The notes beneath the pieces are model-generated. The model had not been told where the DNA came from and made no database searches. It was given only the letters and a program-made list of their open reading frames with translations. A stretch of DNA of 64,000 bases from Arthrobacter cavernae (GTDB lineage: Bacteria; Actinomycetota; Actinomycetes; Actinomycetales; Micrococcaceae), in contig NZ_JAFNLL010000045.1 of the NCBI RefSeq assembly GCF_017368795.1, positions 1 to 64,000 of the forward strand, read 5' to 3'. The position numbers were made by a program, and so were the translations under genes. How positions within the stretch are numbered: the first letter of the stretch is position 1; each line of letters starts with the position of its first letter. Below, in pieces: positions 30,094-39,061 of the stretch.

Positions 30094-32775
30094 TCAGGGG
30101 CCTGCCTGCCCGCTCCCCAGCCGAATGACACCGGCCTGCCAGCGCAAGAGGAGCCTGCGTTCTTCCTCCTGCAGGGCCGCGCCCTCCAGCAACGCGGATT
30201 CATCCCCTTGTTCAATGGCGGTTGCGAAGAGCTCAAGCTTTCGCCCGGTGAGGCCGATCGCGTCCAGCAGCTCGTTGTGGACGGACTGTACCTCCTGCGT
30301 GCGCGGTGCGTAGTGCTCGACGTCGCTGCGCAAGGCAGCGACGGCCGGAACGACGACGCTGCGCAGATGCCCCAGGGCGGCCGGCGGGTCCCGATCGAGA
30401 AGATTTCCGGCAACCCTGAGTTGCTCATCTGCGAAGAGATAGGCAAAAAGGTAGCCCGGGGCCAGCGCCTGAGCATAGTGCTCGATCTCCGCCGCTTCGG
30501 CCTCCGCTATCGCGGTGCCGCCGGGGTCACCCGGAGTTCTGCCATCTGCAAGCGGCGGGGGGCCGACCAGCACGGGGGCGGAGGCGATGACGCCCACAGC
30601 GGCCACGGCGGCCATTCCCGCCGCCGTCGAGGCAAGGAGCAGTCTGCTGCGGATTCCCGCCATGGCGTGGGCCGGCCACGGGAGCGTCGCGAGAAGGCCG
30701 GCCGTGAGTCCCAAGGCAAAGCCGAGGCCAAGCGCCGGGCGCAGCAGGAATCCGACAAGCTCGAGCGTGAGCGGCCCCCCGCGCAAAGTGTTGATCACAG
30801 CAAAGCCCAGCACACCCACCACAGTGGCAGTTGCTCCTCCTGCGAGAGCGGCCCCGGCCCCCTCGACGGGCCGCAGGATTATCCCGGCCAGGCTGGCTGC
30901 GCCCCACGCCGCCGCACAGACCCAGATCACGGTCCACGTGAGCTGCTCCCGCGCGGCGAAGGTATCGAGCGGCCCAATCAGTTGGCGCCACACCGCCAAG
31001 ACGGCGACAGTAAAGGCGCCCGCGGCGGCGCCGCCCAGGAACTGGGACAGAAGACCAGGCACTTCTGTGCCCGTTCCCCGAGGGGATGGCTCGGCCGGGT
31101 CCGGAATGCCATCGAGCAGCCACCCGGGGTCCGGCCTGCCCCTGGCCCTCGCGGCAAGGATCAAGCCGGCCGCGGACGCAGACACCAGGAACAGCGCGGC
31201 GCCCACGAGCGGCAGCTCGGAGAAGCCGCTCAGCACCCAGAGCCGCGTCCCCTCCCAGCCCATGCCGTCCAGTGCCGCCTGCAGCGTGCCCCACATCCAC
31301 GCCCCGGCAGCAAACAGCACCGCATTGACCATCATGGCGAGGGACCAGGCCGGCCAAGGCCGGGGAAAGATGCGGACGGCCCGGGCCCAGGTGGTGGCCA
31401 TGCTCGCGCTGAGGCCCACCGAGGCAGCCCCCAGAACCACCGGCACCAGGATCCAGAGCGGCGTGGTCAATCCGGTGGGCTCCACACCGGTCTGCGCCAA
31501 CGATGCGGTCTGGCCGAGGGCCAGGCCGACTGCCACACCGCCGGCCACCGCCAAGCGGGAGAACCGCGGCTGCGTTGAGGGCAGTGCGGCCGCCTCTTCC
31601 ATGAGAGCGGCCCGCCACAGCCCGAAGCCCACGGTGATCCCGAGAAGCGGGCCCGCAAGCAGTGCGCCGGCGGCTTGGCCGGCGAGGGTCAGGCCGGTGC
31701 CCGCGGTCAGCGTCACCGCGGCGCCGACTACGAGCGGCACGCCCAAGGCTGCCAGAAACGCTGCGGCCAGCCCGTCCAGAAATCCGATCCTCGCCGCGCG
31801 GTGCGGGGATTCCAGCACTTCCCGACGGCGGTCTGCGTCAGGGTGGCGGGCCGTCACCCGCCGCAGCCACGCAGTTCTCCGAGCGGGCAACAAGCCCAGG
31901 CACGTCCATAGTTCGGCCAGTTGACTTTGTCCGCGGGCGGCGGCGAGATCGGCGTCGTGCTCGCGCGACCTGAGCAAGCCCGCAGAGGTGACTTCGACCA
32001 CCACGGCCAGCAAGGCCACCCGCCACAAATAGGACGGCAACAGGGACAGGTCACCCTGGATGAAGGCCCACACGACGGGGAGCAGCAGCACCGGCCCCAA
32101 GACGTACCAAATGCTGCGAGCCAGCCAGGCCAAGGCCACATCGCCGTGCCGGACGTGCGCCAGCTCGTGCCGGACAACCGCATCGAAGACCCCCGGCCGC
32201 TGGAGCATGGCCACTGCTTTCCTGGGCAGGGCCACGGCGTAGGCGCCCGGGACGCCGAAGGAGAAAGCGTCGCGCATCCGGGTGGGGCCGATGAACAAGG
32301 CAGGGCAACGGCGCAGCCCGGCCTCGGCGCTGAGCCCTGCGAAGCGCTCGAGCACTGGGCGCATCGCCGGTGTAGGCCTCGAGAGCCGGCGTCGCCGCCG
32401 GATGACGGCCGGGCGGACATACATGAGGGCAACGGCTCCAAGCGCCACCATGGCAGTGCCGCCAGCTGACCACAGAACCCGGATCCGCTCGACCGGGCCG
32501 GCGCACTGCTGCGCTGCCAAAGTCCTGGCCAGGAAGGCCTCCCCCGGCGGCAGGCCTGCACCGGCGTCCTGGGCGGAAGCCTCACATAGCAGTACGGACC
32601 GCGTCCAGCTGGCGCCAAGAATCTCGTTGTGCAGCCACGTGCCTACGAACAGTCCGGCGGTCAGCAGCGCGGCTACGAACACCACGAACTGGCCGGTCGT
32701 GGGCGGCGGGTAGGCCAAGACGTTGACCCGGTTGCCCTCGACTGCAAGGGCGGGGTGCGGCTCACGGGCATCCAC
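30094..32775 (-). CDS. Polytopic membrane metallopeptidase, M48-like
   Basis: 893 residues with many hydrophobic helices. Zinc-site motif HELAH lies at 203-207 and the third ligand is probably Glu272 in SREHDADLAAARG, the M48 arrangement. The protease core occupies residues about 120-300; residues 330-740 hold roughly ten further membrane segments with no recognised domain, and residues 760-893 form a soluble helical tail (TAIAEAEAAEIEHYAQ...). M48 enzymes such as HtpX and BlaR-like proteins cut membrane or signalling proteins. The long membrane region is unusual for the family. Start taken at GTG 32775, 15 bases after the upstream partner gene. Confidence 0.7.
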   Translation of the reverse strand: MDAREPHPALAVEGNRVNVLAYPPPTTGQFVVFVAALLTAGLFVGTWLHNEILGASWTRSVLLCEASAQDAGAGLPPGEAFLARTLAAQQCAGPVERIRVLWSAGGTAMVALGAVALMYVRPAVIRRRRRLSRPTPAMRPVLERFAGLSAEAGLRRCPALFIGPTRMRDAFSFGVPGAYAVALPRKAVAMLQRPGVFDAVVRHELAHVRHGDVALAWLARSIWYVLGPVLLLPVVWAFIQGDLSLLPSYLWRVALLAVVVEVTSAGLLRSREHDADLAAARGQSQLAELWTCLGLLPARRTAWLRRVTARHPDADRRREVLESPHRAARIGFLDGLAAAFLAALGVPLVVGAAVTLTAGTGLTLAGQAAGALLAGPLLGITVGFGLWRAALMEEAAALPSTQPRFSRLAVAGGVAVGLALGQTASLAQTGVEPTGLTTPLWILVPVVLGAASVGLSASMATTWARAVRIFPRPWPAWSLAMMVNAVLFAAGAWMWGTLQAALDGMGWEGTRLWVLSGFSELPLVGAALFLVSASAAGLILAARARGRPDPGWLLDGIPDPAEPSPRGTGTEVPGLLSQFLGGAAAGAFTVAVLAVWRQLIGPLDTFAAREQLTWTVIWVCAAAWGAASLAGIILRPVEGAGAALAGGATATVVGVLGFAVINTLRGGPLTLELVGFLLRPALGLGFALGLTAGLLATLPWPAHAMAGIRSRLLLASTAAGMAAVAAVGVIASAPVLVGPPPLADGRTPGDPGGTAIAEAEAAEIEHYAQALAPGYLFAYLFADEQLRVAGNLLDRDPPAALGHLRSVVVPAVAALRSDVEHYAPRTQEVQSVHNELLDAIGLTGRKLELFATAIEQGDESALLEGAALQEEERRLLLRWQAGVIRLGSGQAGP

Positions 32776-32790
32776 CTGCTGCCGCCGGCG

Positions 32791-33282
32791 CTACGGTCCG
32801 ACGGCGAGCGAGCCCACCAGGGCGTGCCCCAGGAGCGTGGCGGTGTCCGTCGGCAGGCCCAGGCGCTCACCCTCCCGCACTGCAGCTGTGAAGACACGCT
32901 CTTGCTGATCCGCCGTGAGCTGCTCCCCTGCCGCGGCTGCTGTCCCGCCGGGAAGCTTCAGCAGTCGGCGGATGAAGGCTTCCACCGGGGTCTTGGCCAG
33001 GTCCTTGGCCGTGTCCGCGAAGAGTTCCCCGAGAAACTGGACCACAAAGCCGCCGACGGCGAGGGCAAACGGCGCCAGCAGGGCCAGTTCAAGACCGAAT
33101 CCGACTGGCTCATCACCCCGCTGCGCCTTCAGGGTTCCCGCGGGATCGGCGAAGTACTCATCAGCGGTTTCAGCGAAGACCAGCATTTCGTCCGGTGCCA
33201 CCCGTCCGATCGCCAGGCGCGCCAGTTCCGCACCTAATTCCTGTGCTGCGGAGGTTTCAACTGCGGCTGGTAATTCGTTCAT
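32791..33282 (-). CDS. Hypothetical protein, partner of the membrane peptidase
   Basis: 163 residues, not recognised. The start is placed at the ATG of MNELPAAVETSAAQELG with GAGAG 8 bases upstream. Residues 60-85 form one hydrophobic stretch (GLELALLAPFALAVGGFVVQF) flanked by an acidic N-terminal half; the C-terminal half is helical (ADQQERVFTAAVREGERLG). It precedes the membrane peptidase by 15 bases and is almost certainly cotranscribed with it, so it may be a regulator, chaperone or substrate of that enzyme. Confidence 0.6.
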   Translation of the reverse strand: MNELPAAVETSAAQELGAELARLAIGRVAPDEMLVFAETADEYFADPAGTLKAQRGDEPVGFGLELALLAPFALAVGGFVVQFLGELFADTAKDLAKTPVEAFIRRLLKLPGGTAAAAGEQLTADQQERVFTAAVREGERLGLPTDTATLLGHALVGSLAVGP

Positions 33283-33381
33283 GGCGCACAGCTCTCGACT
33301 CGTGCCTGTCGGCCGCCGCCCGGGAAGCGGACGCGGTCCCATGCTCAAGTTTCCAACGTGTGCCTGCCAGGGACAAGACGC

Positions 33382-34371
33382 TCACGCTGGCAGTGCGTCT
33401 CCGAGCTTTGCGAAACTGATGCCGGAGTCGAGCAGGCGTGGCAGGGCACTGGCGTATCCCGCCGCAGTCCCGCTGCCGGGCTTGTTGAAATGCGAGATCA
33501 CGATGTCCCCCGGACCGGTCCGTCCCACCTCGGCGGCAACGGCCGCTGCAGGGTAGCTGGCCCCGGCGTCGCCGTTGATGGTGAAGTTGACCGGCAGCAT
33601 TCCCAGCCGGCGGGTGATGGCGGCCGTCACCTCGTCATAGAAGGCCGTGCCCGGGCGGAAGAACCGTGCAGTTTTGCCGGTGAGCTGCTCAAGGACCTGC
33701 TGGTTGCCCATGATCTCGTCGTACGCGGCGCCGACGCCGGCGGTCCCGGGAATGCCGTAGGCGGACTGGCCGGCGACTGACAAGGGCCGGTGCTGGGAGC
33801 CGTGGTTCGCCAGTTCGAAGAGCGGCTCGGCGGCGAGCTCGGCGGCCAGCCCCGGGTTGGCCTCGATCCAGCGCTGGTTGATGAACAGCGTGGCGGGCAC
33901 TTTCAGGGTGCGCAGCGTCGCCAAAAGCTGCTGGTCACAGACCGTGCCGCCGGGCCCGCCGCAGGCGTCAAAGGTCAGCACGGCATGGCGGGAGGCCGAG
34001 CTGTTGACGACGCCCGTGACGTGCAGCCCCCATTCCTTGGGATGGAGCCCGGCGAATTCGGCGATGATCTGCTCTTTGGACGGCACCGGGGCACGGGTGG
34101 CATCGGGTGCCGCTGCGGCGGATTGCCCGACGGCGTGGGCCGGCTCCTGCGTCGGCGTTGCCTCCGCGGTCACCGGCGGGTGCGGAGACACCGCGTCGCC
34201 CGCCGTGCCGGTGACCACCGCGCCGGTGGATCCAGCCCCGGGGGCTGCAGACCCACCCGGCCGGCCGGCGTCGGGAGCGACGCAGGCGGCCAGTGCCGCC
34301 GACGCCAGCCCGGCCATCCCGAGCAGGACGGCTCGGCGCCCGGTCATGACCGGCCGAAGTATTTCCCCCAT
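33382..34371 (-). CDS. Polysaccharide deacetylase lipoprotein (NodB/CE4 family)
   Basis: 329 residues. A lipoprotein signal ends with the lipobox LAAC (Cys30); an Ala/Pro/Thr-rich linker to residue 95 spans the wall, then a NodB domain. Motif 1 is TFDACGG (residues 133-139) instead of TFDD, so the second metal Asp is missing; motif 2 keeps His190 and His194 in NHGSQH. Later motifs RPGTAFYD and ISHFNKPG are present. The cell-wall or capsule polysaccharide substrate is unknown. AAGGG precedes the ATG at 34371. Separated from the eis-like gene by 19 bases, so likely cotranscribed. Confidence 0.82.
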   Translation of the reverse strand: MGEILRPVMTGRRAVLLGMAGLASAALAACVAPDAGRPGGSAAPGAGSTGAVVTGTAGDAVSPHPPVTAEATPTQEPAHAVGQSAAAAPDATRAPVPSKEQIIAEFAGLHPKEWGLHVTGVVNSSASRHAVLTFDACGGPGGTVCDQQLLATLRTLKVPATLFINQRWIEANPGLAAELAAEPLFELANHGSQHRPLSVAGQSAYGIPGTAGVGAAYDEIMGNQQVLEQLTGKTARFFRPGTAFYDEVTAAITRRLGMLPVNFTINGDAGASYPAAAVAAEVGRTGPGDIVISHFNKPGSGTAAGYASALPRLLDSGISFAKLGDALPA

Positions 34372-34390
34372 GTATTTCCCTTACGCGTTT

Positions 34391-35689
34391 CTAGAAGTGG
34401 GTGAGGCAGTGCGCCGGGCGTTCGACGGCGAACATCCGGCCGGCGGTGAAGGTGGCCCCCTGCGTGTGCTCGCGGATCCGGCCCGCCGCCGACAGGGTCA
34501 CGGGCGAGACGGTGCCCAGGTACATGGAACCGAGGTCCGCCACGTCCAGGGTCAGATCCGGTTCCGTCCCCGCAGGCGCTCCCGCGACGGCGGCAGCACC
34601 GCCGTCGGACTCCAGAACCCACACGCCGGAGGCAAAGCCAAGCGCATCCTTGATCTCCAACACCAGGCGGCTGTCGGCTGAATAGCGCCGGGCGGCCAGC
34701 GCTGCTGGGGCATCGAGGATTCGCAGCCACAGCATATCCCGTACGGCGGAGGACTCGATACAGCGGGGATCCTGCAACGCCCAAGTGAGCGGATCCTCCA
34801 CAGGGGCCTCTTCCCAGGTGACGCGTTCGATGAGGTCGATGCTGCCGAGGTACTGCCACAGTTCCAGGTACGCCGCATCAGTGGCGGCCACGAGATCCAC
34901 GACTTCCATGGTGTACGGCTTGGTGTCCCAGCCCTTGAAGCGGTAGGCGACGTAGCCGTCCACCGTGCCTGCGGAGTCGTAGTGCAGCGCGCACCTGACG
35001 GTGGCGTCCGGCAGTCCGTCGCGGCCGATGGCGCCCGAGGCCAGGTGGCGGTAGTACTCCTGCCGCCCGATGGAGCCTGGCGTGTGCCGGTGCACGCGGG
35101 CGAACACCAGGGGTGCGAGGTCCAGCAACACCGAGGCGTCCGCGGCTTCAACCGTGCCGGTGGCCTCCCAGCGCAGCCGGAAGCGGGGGCCGGTGTCCAC
35201 CGCGATGCTGCGTTCCGTGGTGGCAACGCCGAAGCCAAAGCGGCCGTAGATGGACCCCTCGGAAGCCGTGAGGGCTGCCATGGCCAGGCCCTCGTCCTTG
35301 GCAGCGGCAAGGTCTGCCGTGATCAGGCCGCGGAGGAGGCCCTGGCGGCGGTGCGTGCCGCGCACAGTGACTGACGTGACCAGGCGGGAGTCCAGCTGGC
35401 GCCCGTAGCCGATGTTGAGGGGCTTGCGCATGGTTGCGTACGTGGCCACAGGCACGGTGGCGGCCAGGGCATGCGCGGGCGCATCACCGTCAACGTAGAC
35501 GCCGGTCAGTTCGCGGTTGTCCACACGGTAGGCGGACAGGGCCTTCTCCACGTACTCGTCGCTGCGGTGCTGCTGGTGGAAGCCGAGGCCCACCGCCTGT
35601 ACCCAGGCGGTGGAGCGGCCATAGTCAGGGGTCTCCCGTTCGGCGGCACGGAATTGCTGGACACGGTATCTTGCCTTGGTATCAGCCAC
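34391..35689 (-). CDS. Eis-family GNAT acetyltransferase with SCP2-like C-terminus
   Basis: 432 residues in the three-part Eis plan: an N-terminal GNAT domain with acetyl-CoA motif VTVRGTHRRQGLLRGLI near residue 108, a second degenerate GNAT domain, and a sterol-carrier-like C-terminal domain. It ends in Phe, whose carboxylate serves as a catalytic group in mycobacterial Eis. Eis acetylates aminoglycosides at several amines and some peptides and proteins; the natural substrate here is unknown. TAGGCT lies 6 bases before the GTG start, so the transcript is probably leaderless. Confidence 0.9.
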   Translation of the reverse strand: MADTKARYRVQQFRAAERETPDYGRSTAWVQAVGLGFHQQHRSDEYVEKALSAYRVDNRELTGVYVDGDAPAHALAATVPVATYATMRKPLNIGYGRQLDSRLVTSVTVRGTHRRQGLLRGLITADLAAAKDEGLAMAALTASEGSIYGRFGFGVATTERSIAVDTGPRFRLRWEATGTVEAADASVLLDLAPLVFARVHRHTPGSIGRQEYYRHLASGAIGRDGLPDATVRCALHYDSAGTVDGYVAYRFKGWDTKPYTMEVVDLVAATDAAYLELWQYLGSIDLIERVTWEEAPVEDPLTWALQDPRCIESSAVRDMLWLRILDAPAALAARRYSADSRLVLEIKDALGFASGVWVLESDGGAAAVAGAPAGTEPDLTLDVADLGSMYLGTVSPVTLSAAGRIREHTQGATFTAGRMFAVERPAHCLTHF

Positions 35690-35695
35690 GCACCG

Positions 35696-35701
35696 AGCCT
35701 A
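35696..35701 (-). promoter_or_regulatory. -10 box of the eis-like gene, leaderless
   Basis: TAGGCT on the minus strand, then CGGTGC and the GTG start. Confidence 0.5.
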
Positions 35702-35766
35702 GCCAGACGCCGCGGGGCACGCCACCATAGCGGCGGCGCGCCCCGCGGTTCGGGACCTTGCGTCCG

Positions 35767-38559
35767 TCAGTGCCCGGCGTCGTCCCAGGTGGAGCCGACG
35801 CCGATCTGGACGTCGAGGGGAACGGCGAGATCTGCTGCCGCGCCCATCTGCCCGGCAACGATCTTCTCCACGGCCTCCCGCTCACCATTGGCGACTTCCA
35901 GGACGAGCTCGTCATGGACCTGCAGGAGCATGCGGGACGTGAGGCCCTGGCTGGCCAGTTCGGCGGCGACACCAAGCATGGCGCGCTTGATGAGGTCCGC
36001 AGCCGATCCCTGGATCGGGGAGTTGAGCGCGATGCGTTCGGCCGCTTCGCGGGCCTGGCGGTCCGTGCTGGTCAGATCCGGCAGGTAGCGCCGACGGCCC
36101 TCGATGGTTGCCGTGTAGCCGTCGATCCGAGCCTGGTCCACCACGCCGCGCAGGTAGTCGCGCACGGCGCCGAAGCGGTCGAAGTAGTCCTTCATGAGGG
36201 TCCGGGCCTCGTCCACGGAAATCTCCAGCTGTTTGGACAGGCCGAAGGACGTCAGGCCGTAGGCCAGACCGTAGGACATTGCCTTCACCTTGGAACGCAT
36301 GGCGCTGGTGACATCTTCCGGTGCCACGTTGAAGATGTGCGCGCCGACAAAGCGGTGCAGGTCTTCGCCTTCCTTGTACGCCCGGATGAGGCCTGCATCG
36401 CCGGAAAGGTGCGCCATGATGCGCATTTCGATCTGCGAGTAGTCGGCAGACAAGAGGCATTCGTAGCCCTCGCTGACCACGAAGATGCCCCGGACGCGCC
36501 GGCCTTCCTCGCTGCGGACCGGGATGTTCTGCAGATTGGGGTTGTTGGAGGAAATGCGGCCGGTGGCGGCAACGTTCTGCGCGTAGGTGGTGTGGATGCG
36601 GCCGTCCTCGTCCACGGCCTTCTTGAGCGTCTCCACCATCTGGGCCAGCTTGGAGGATTCCCGGTGGGCCATGAGCTGGACCAGGAACTCGTGCCCGGTC
36701 TTCTCCAGCAGCCCCTTCAGCGAGGCGGCGTCCGTGGTGTAGCCGGATTTGATCTTCTTGGTCTTGGGCAGACCCAGTTCCTCGAACAGCACCGTCTGCA
36801 GCTGCTTGGGCGAGCCGAGGTTGACCTCGTGCCCGATGGCGGCGAAGGCCTGTTCCTGGGCGTTGTCGATCACCTTCGCGAGGTCCGCGAGCTGCTCGTC
36901 CATACGGTCCATGGACACCGCGATGCCGGTCAGTTCCATCTGGGCCAGGACCCGCGCCACGGGCAGTTCCAGCGTGGTCAGGAGGGCGTCGGCCTTGCGC
37001 TCCACCAGCTCCTGCTCGAAGTGCTTGCTGAGGGCATGCACGACGGCGGCCTGCTGGACGAGCGCCGTGGCGGCGGCATCGTCCTCGCCGCCAAGCTCGA
37101 GCTCAAGCTGGCCCGATTGCGCCGCGGGCGTGGCGAGCGTGATCTTCAGGTGGTGCTGGGAGAGCTCGGGAAGTTCGTAGCTGCGGCGGTCCGGCTGGAT
37201 CAGGTAGCCCGAAATGGCGGTGTCGTCCACCACCCCTTCAAGGCCCAGGCCACGCTGGTGCAGTGCCTTGAGCCCTGCCTTGAACTCGTGCATGACCTTA
37301 GCTTCTTCAGGATCCTGCAGCCAGCGGGCCACGACGGCCTCGGCGGCGGCGTCCAGGGCAGGCAGCTCGATGTAGGCGGCGCCGCCCTTGCGGACCACGG
37401 CCAGCGCCGCGGCGTCTTCCCCGATCCGTCCCGGCACCAGCTGCACGGCGAGGGCCGAGCGCATGCCCGAGCCGGCGGCAAAGAAGGCTTCCAGCGCGGC
37501 GGCGTCCGTCAACGTGGTGAATTCCGGAGCCTCGATGGTTTCCGCTTCGGCGCCGGCGGTATCGTCCCCGTACAGGGCGAAGAGGCGCGCGCGCAGCGTC
37601 CTGAACTCGAGGGTGTCGAACAGAGCTTCCACGGCTTGGCGGTCCGGCCGGGGCTCGGCGAGCTCGTCCAGGCCCACAGGGAGCTCAAGATCGCGCAGCA
37701 GGTGGTTCAGGCGGCGGTTCCGCTTGACGCTGTCCAGGTTGTCCCGGAGCGCGGCGCCGACCTTGCCGCCGATCGAATCGATGTTCTCCAGGATGCCCTC
37801 GAGGCCGCCGTAGAGGTTGATCCATTTGGCGGCCGTCTTGGGCCCGACGCCGGGGACACCGGGCAGGTTGTCGGCGGACTCCCCGACCAGTGCCGCCAGG
37901 TCCGAGTAGCGCGACGGCGACACGAAGTACTTTTCCTCGATGGCTGCGGCATCCAGGCGCGGGATGTTGCTGACGCCCTGCTTGGGATACAGCACCATGA
38001 CGTTGTCGTTGATGAGCTGGAACGTGTCCCGGTCACCGGAGACCAGAAGGACCTCGAAGCCTGCCGCGTCGCCCTGCGCTGCCAGGGTTGCCAGGATGTC
38101 GTCCGCCTCGTAGCCGGGCATCTTGATGGTCTTGATGCCCCAGGCGCCCATGACCTGGTCGATGAGGTCGATCTGGCCGTGGAACTCGTTCGGAGTATCG
38201 TTGCGGCCGGCCTTGTACTCGCTGTACTCGGCCTTGCGGAAGGTGGTGTCATCCGAGACGTCGAAGGCAACGGCCACGTGCGTGGGCTGCTGGTCCCTGA
38301 TGAGGTTGATCAGCATGGACGTGAAGCCGTGGACGGCGTTGGTGTGCTGTCCCGAAGACGTGGCGAAGTTCTCCGCCGGCAGGGCGTAGAACGCCCGGAA
38401 AGCCATGGAGTGGCCGTCCAGCACGAGCAGCCGCGGCCTCCCTCCGCCCACCCCTGCGGGAGCCGGCGTGGCAGTTGGGGTTGGTGCCGTGGCGGTGGCA
38501 GTTGCCGCCGTTGGAACTGTGGCATCTGGAACAGGGCCCGGTTTGGTTGTTTCACTCAC
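35767..38559 (-). CDS. polA: DNA polymerase I
   Basis: 930-residue repair polymerase. A low-complexity Thr/Ala/Pro N-terminal segment of about 35 residues precedes the 5'-3' exonuclease (LLVLDGHSMAFRAFYALP; VSGDRDTFQLI; GVPGVGPKTAAKW). The middle exonuclease domain lacks the DxE and later Asp metal residues, so proofreading should be absent, as in other actinobacterial Pol I. The polymerase domain has motif A DYSQIEMRIMAHLS, O-helix RSKVKAMSYGLAYG and motif C LLQVHDELVLEV. The GTG at 38559 follows TAGGCT by 7 bases; a longer open frame upstream overlaps the divergent thioesterase and is spurious. Confidence 0.97.
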   Translation of the reverse strand: MSETTKPGPVPDATVPTAATATATAPTPTATPAPAGVGGGRPRLLVLDGHSMAFRAFYALPAENFATSSGQHTNAVHGFTSMLINLIRDQQPTHVAVAFDVSDDTTFRKAEYSEYKAGRNDTPNEFHGQIDLIDQVMGAWGIKTIKMPGYEADDILATLAAQGDAAGFEVLLVSGDRDTFQLINDNVMVLYPKQGVSNIPRLDAAAIEEKYFVSPSRYSDLAALVGESADNLPGVPGVGPKTAAKWINLYGGLEGILENIDSIGGKVGAALRDNLDSVKRNRRLNHLLRDLELPVGLDELAEPRPDRQAVEALFDTLEFRTLRARLFALYGDDTAGAEAETIEAPEFTTLTDAAALEAFFAAGSGMRSALAVQLVPGRIGEDAAALAVVRKGGAAYIELPALDAAAEAVVARWLQDPEEAKVMHEFKAGLKALHQRGLGLEGVVDDTAISGYLIQPDRRSYELPELSQHHLKITLATPAAQSGQLELELGGEDDAAATALVQQAAVVHALSKHFEQELVERKADALLTTLELPVARVLAQMELTGIAVSMDRMDEQLADLAKVIDNAQEQAFAAIGHEVNLGSPKQLQTVLFEELGLPKTKKIKSGYTTDAASLKGLLEKTGHEFLVQLMAHRESSKLAQMVETLKKAVDEDGRIHTTYAQNVAATGRISSNNPNLQNIPVRSEEGRRVRGIFVVSEGYECLLSADYSQIEMRIMAHLSGDAGLIRAYKEGEDLHRFVGAHIFNVAPEDVTSAMRSKVKAMSYGLAYGLTSFGLSKQLEISVDEARTLMKDYFDRFGAVRDYLRGVVDQARIDGYTATIEGRRRYLPDLTSTDRQAREAAERIALNSPIQGSAADLIKRAMLGVAAELASQGLTSRMLLQVHDELVLEVANGEREAVEKIVAGQMGAAADLAVPLDVQIGVGSTWDDAGH

Positions 38560-38566
38560 AGGTGCC

Positions 38567-38572
38567 AGCCTA
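38567..38572 (-). promoter_or_regulatory. -10 box of polA, leaderless
   Basis: TAGGCT on the minus strand, 7 bases before the polA GTG, in a 19-base divergent spacer shared with the thioesterase gene. Confidence 0.45.
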
Positions 38573-38578
38573 GTTGGC

Positions 38579-39058
38579 ATGGTAGACAATTTCACGCCGA
38601 ACCGGTTCGTCGACGAGCTCAACCAGGCCGGCGTGCCCGAGGAGCTGCACGGCTGGCTGTCCCGCTTTGGCGTGGGGCCGCTGGTGGTGAAGATGGGGAT
38701 CCGGTTCTCGGAGCTCACAGCGGAGCGCAGCGTCGCCACCATGCCGGTGGAGGGGAACACCCAGGTGGCCGGCATCCTGCACGGCGGAGCCCATGTGGTG
38801 CTCGCCGAGACGCTCGGTTCCTTTGCCTCTGCCCTGCATGCCGGACCGGGGCGCCATGCCGTGGGCATCGAGGTGGGCGCCACGCACCACCGCTCCGTCT
38901 TCGGCGGGACCGTGACCGGCACGTGCACCGCGATCCATCTTGGCGGCACGCTGGCGAGCCACGAGATCGTGATCACCGATGAACAGGGCAGGCGGCTGTC
39001 CACGGTCCGGATCACGAACATGATCCGGGACAACCGCCCCCAGCATCAGCAGGATTGA
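38579..39058 (+). CDS. PaaI-type hotdog thioesterase
   Basis: 159-residue acyl-CoA thioesterase. VAGILHGGAHVVLAETLGSFAS (LHGG plus the catalytic acid) near residue 60 and VGATHHRSVFGGTVTGTCTAIHLG near residue 105 are the family core. PaaI/EntH-like enzymes clear aromatic or stalled acyl thioesters. ATG at 38579; the upstream in-frame codons belong to the antisense of polA. Divergent from polA, convergent with the RibD-like gene 3 bases away. Confidence 0.88.
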   Translation: MVDNFTPNRFVDELNQAGVPEELHGWLSRFGVGPLVVKMGIRFSELTAERSVATMPVEGNTQVAGILHGGAHVVLAETLGSFASALHAGPGRHAVGIEVGATHHRSVFGGTVTGTCTAIHLGGTLASHEIVITDEQGRRLSTVRITNMIRDNRPQHQQD

Positions 39059-39061
39059 GAG

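Noticed and set aside
27907..31578. Open frame of over 1200 codons on the plus strand across rpsA and the protease gene
   Set aside because: It crosses three clear genes and the rpsA terminator, and its composition is that of antisense GC-rich DNA.
38405..38578. N-terminal extension of the thioesterase
   Set aside because: It is Gly/Ala/Val low-complexity antisense of the polA linker; the hotdog fold begins after the ATG at 38579.
35758..38982. Open frame of over 1000 codons opposite polA
   Set aside because: Antisense of a complete DNA polymerase I with all motifs; no recognisable domain.
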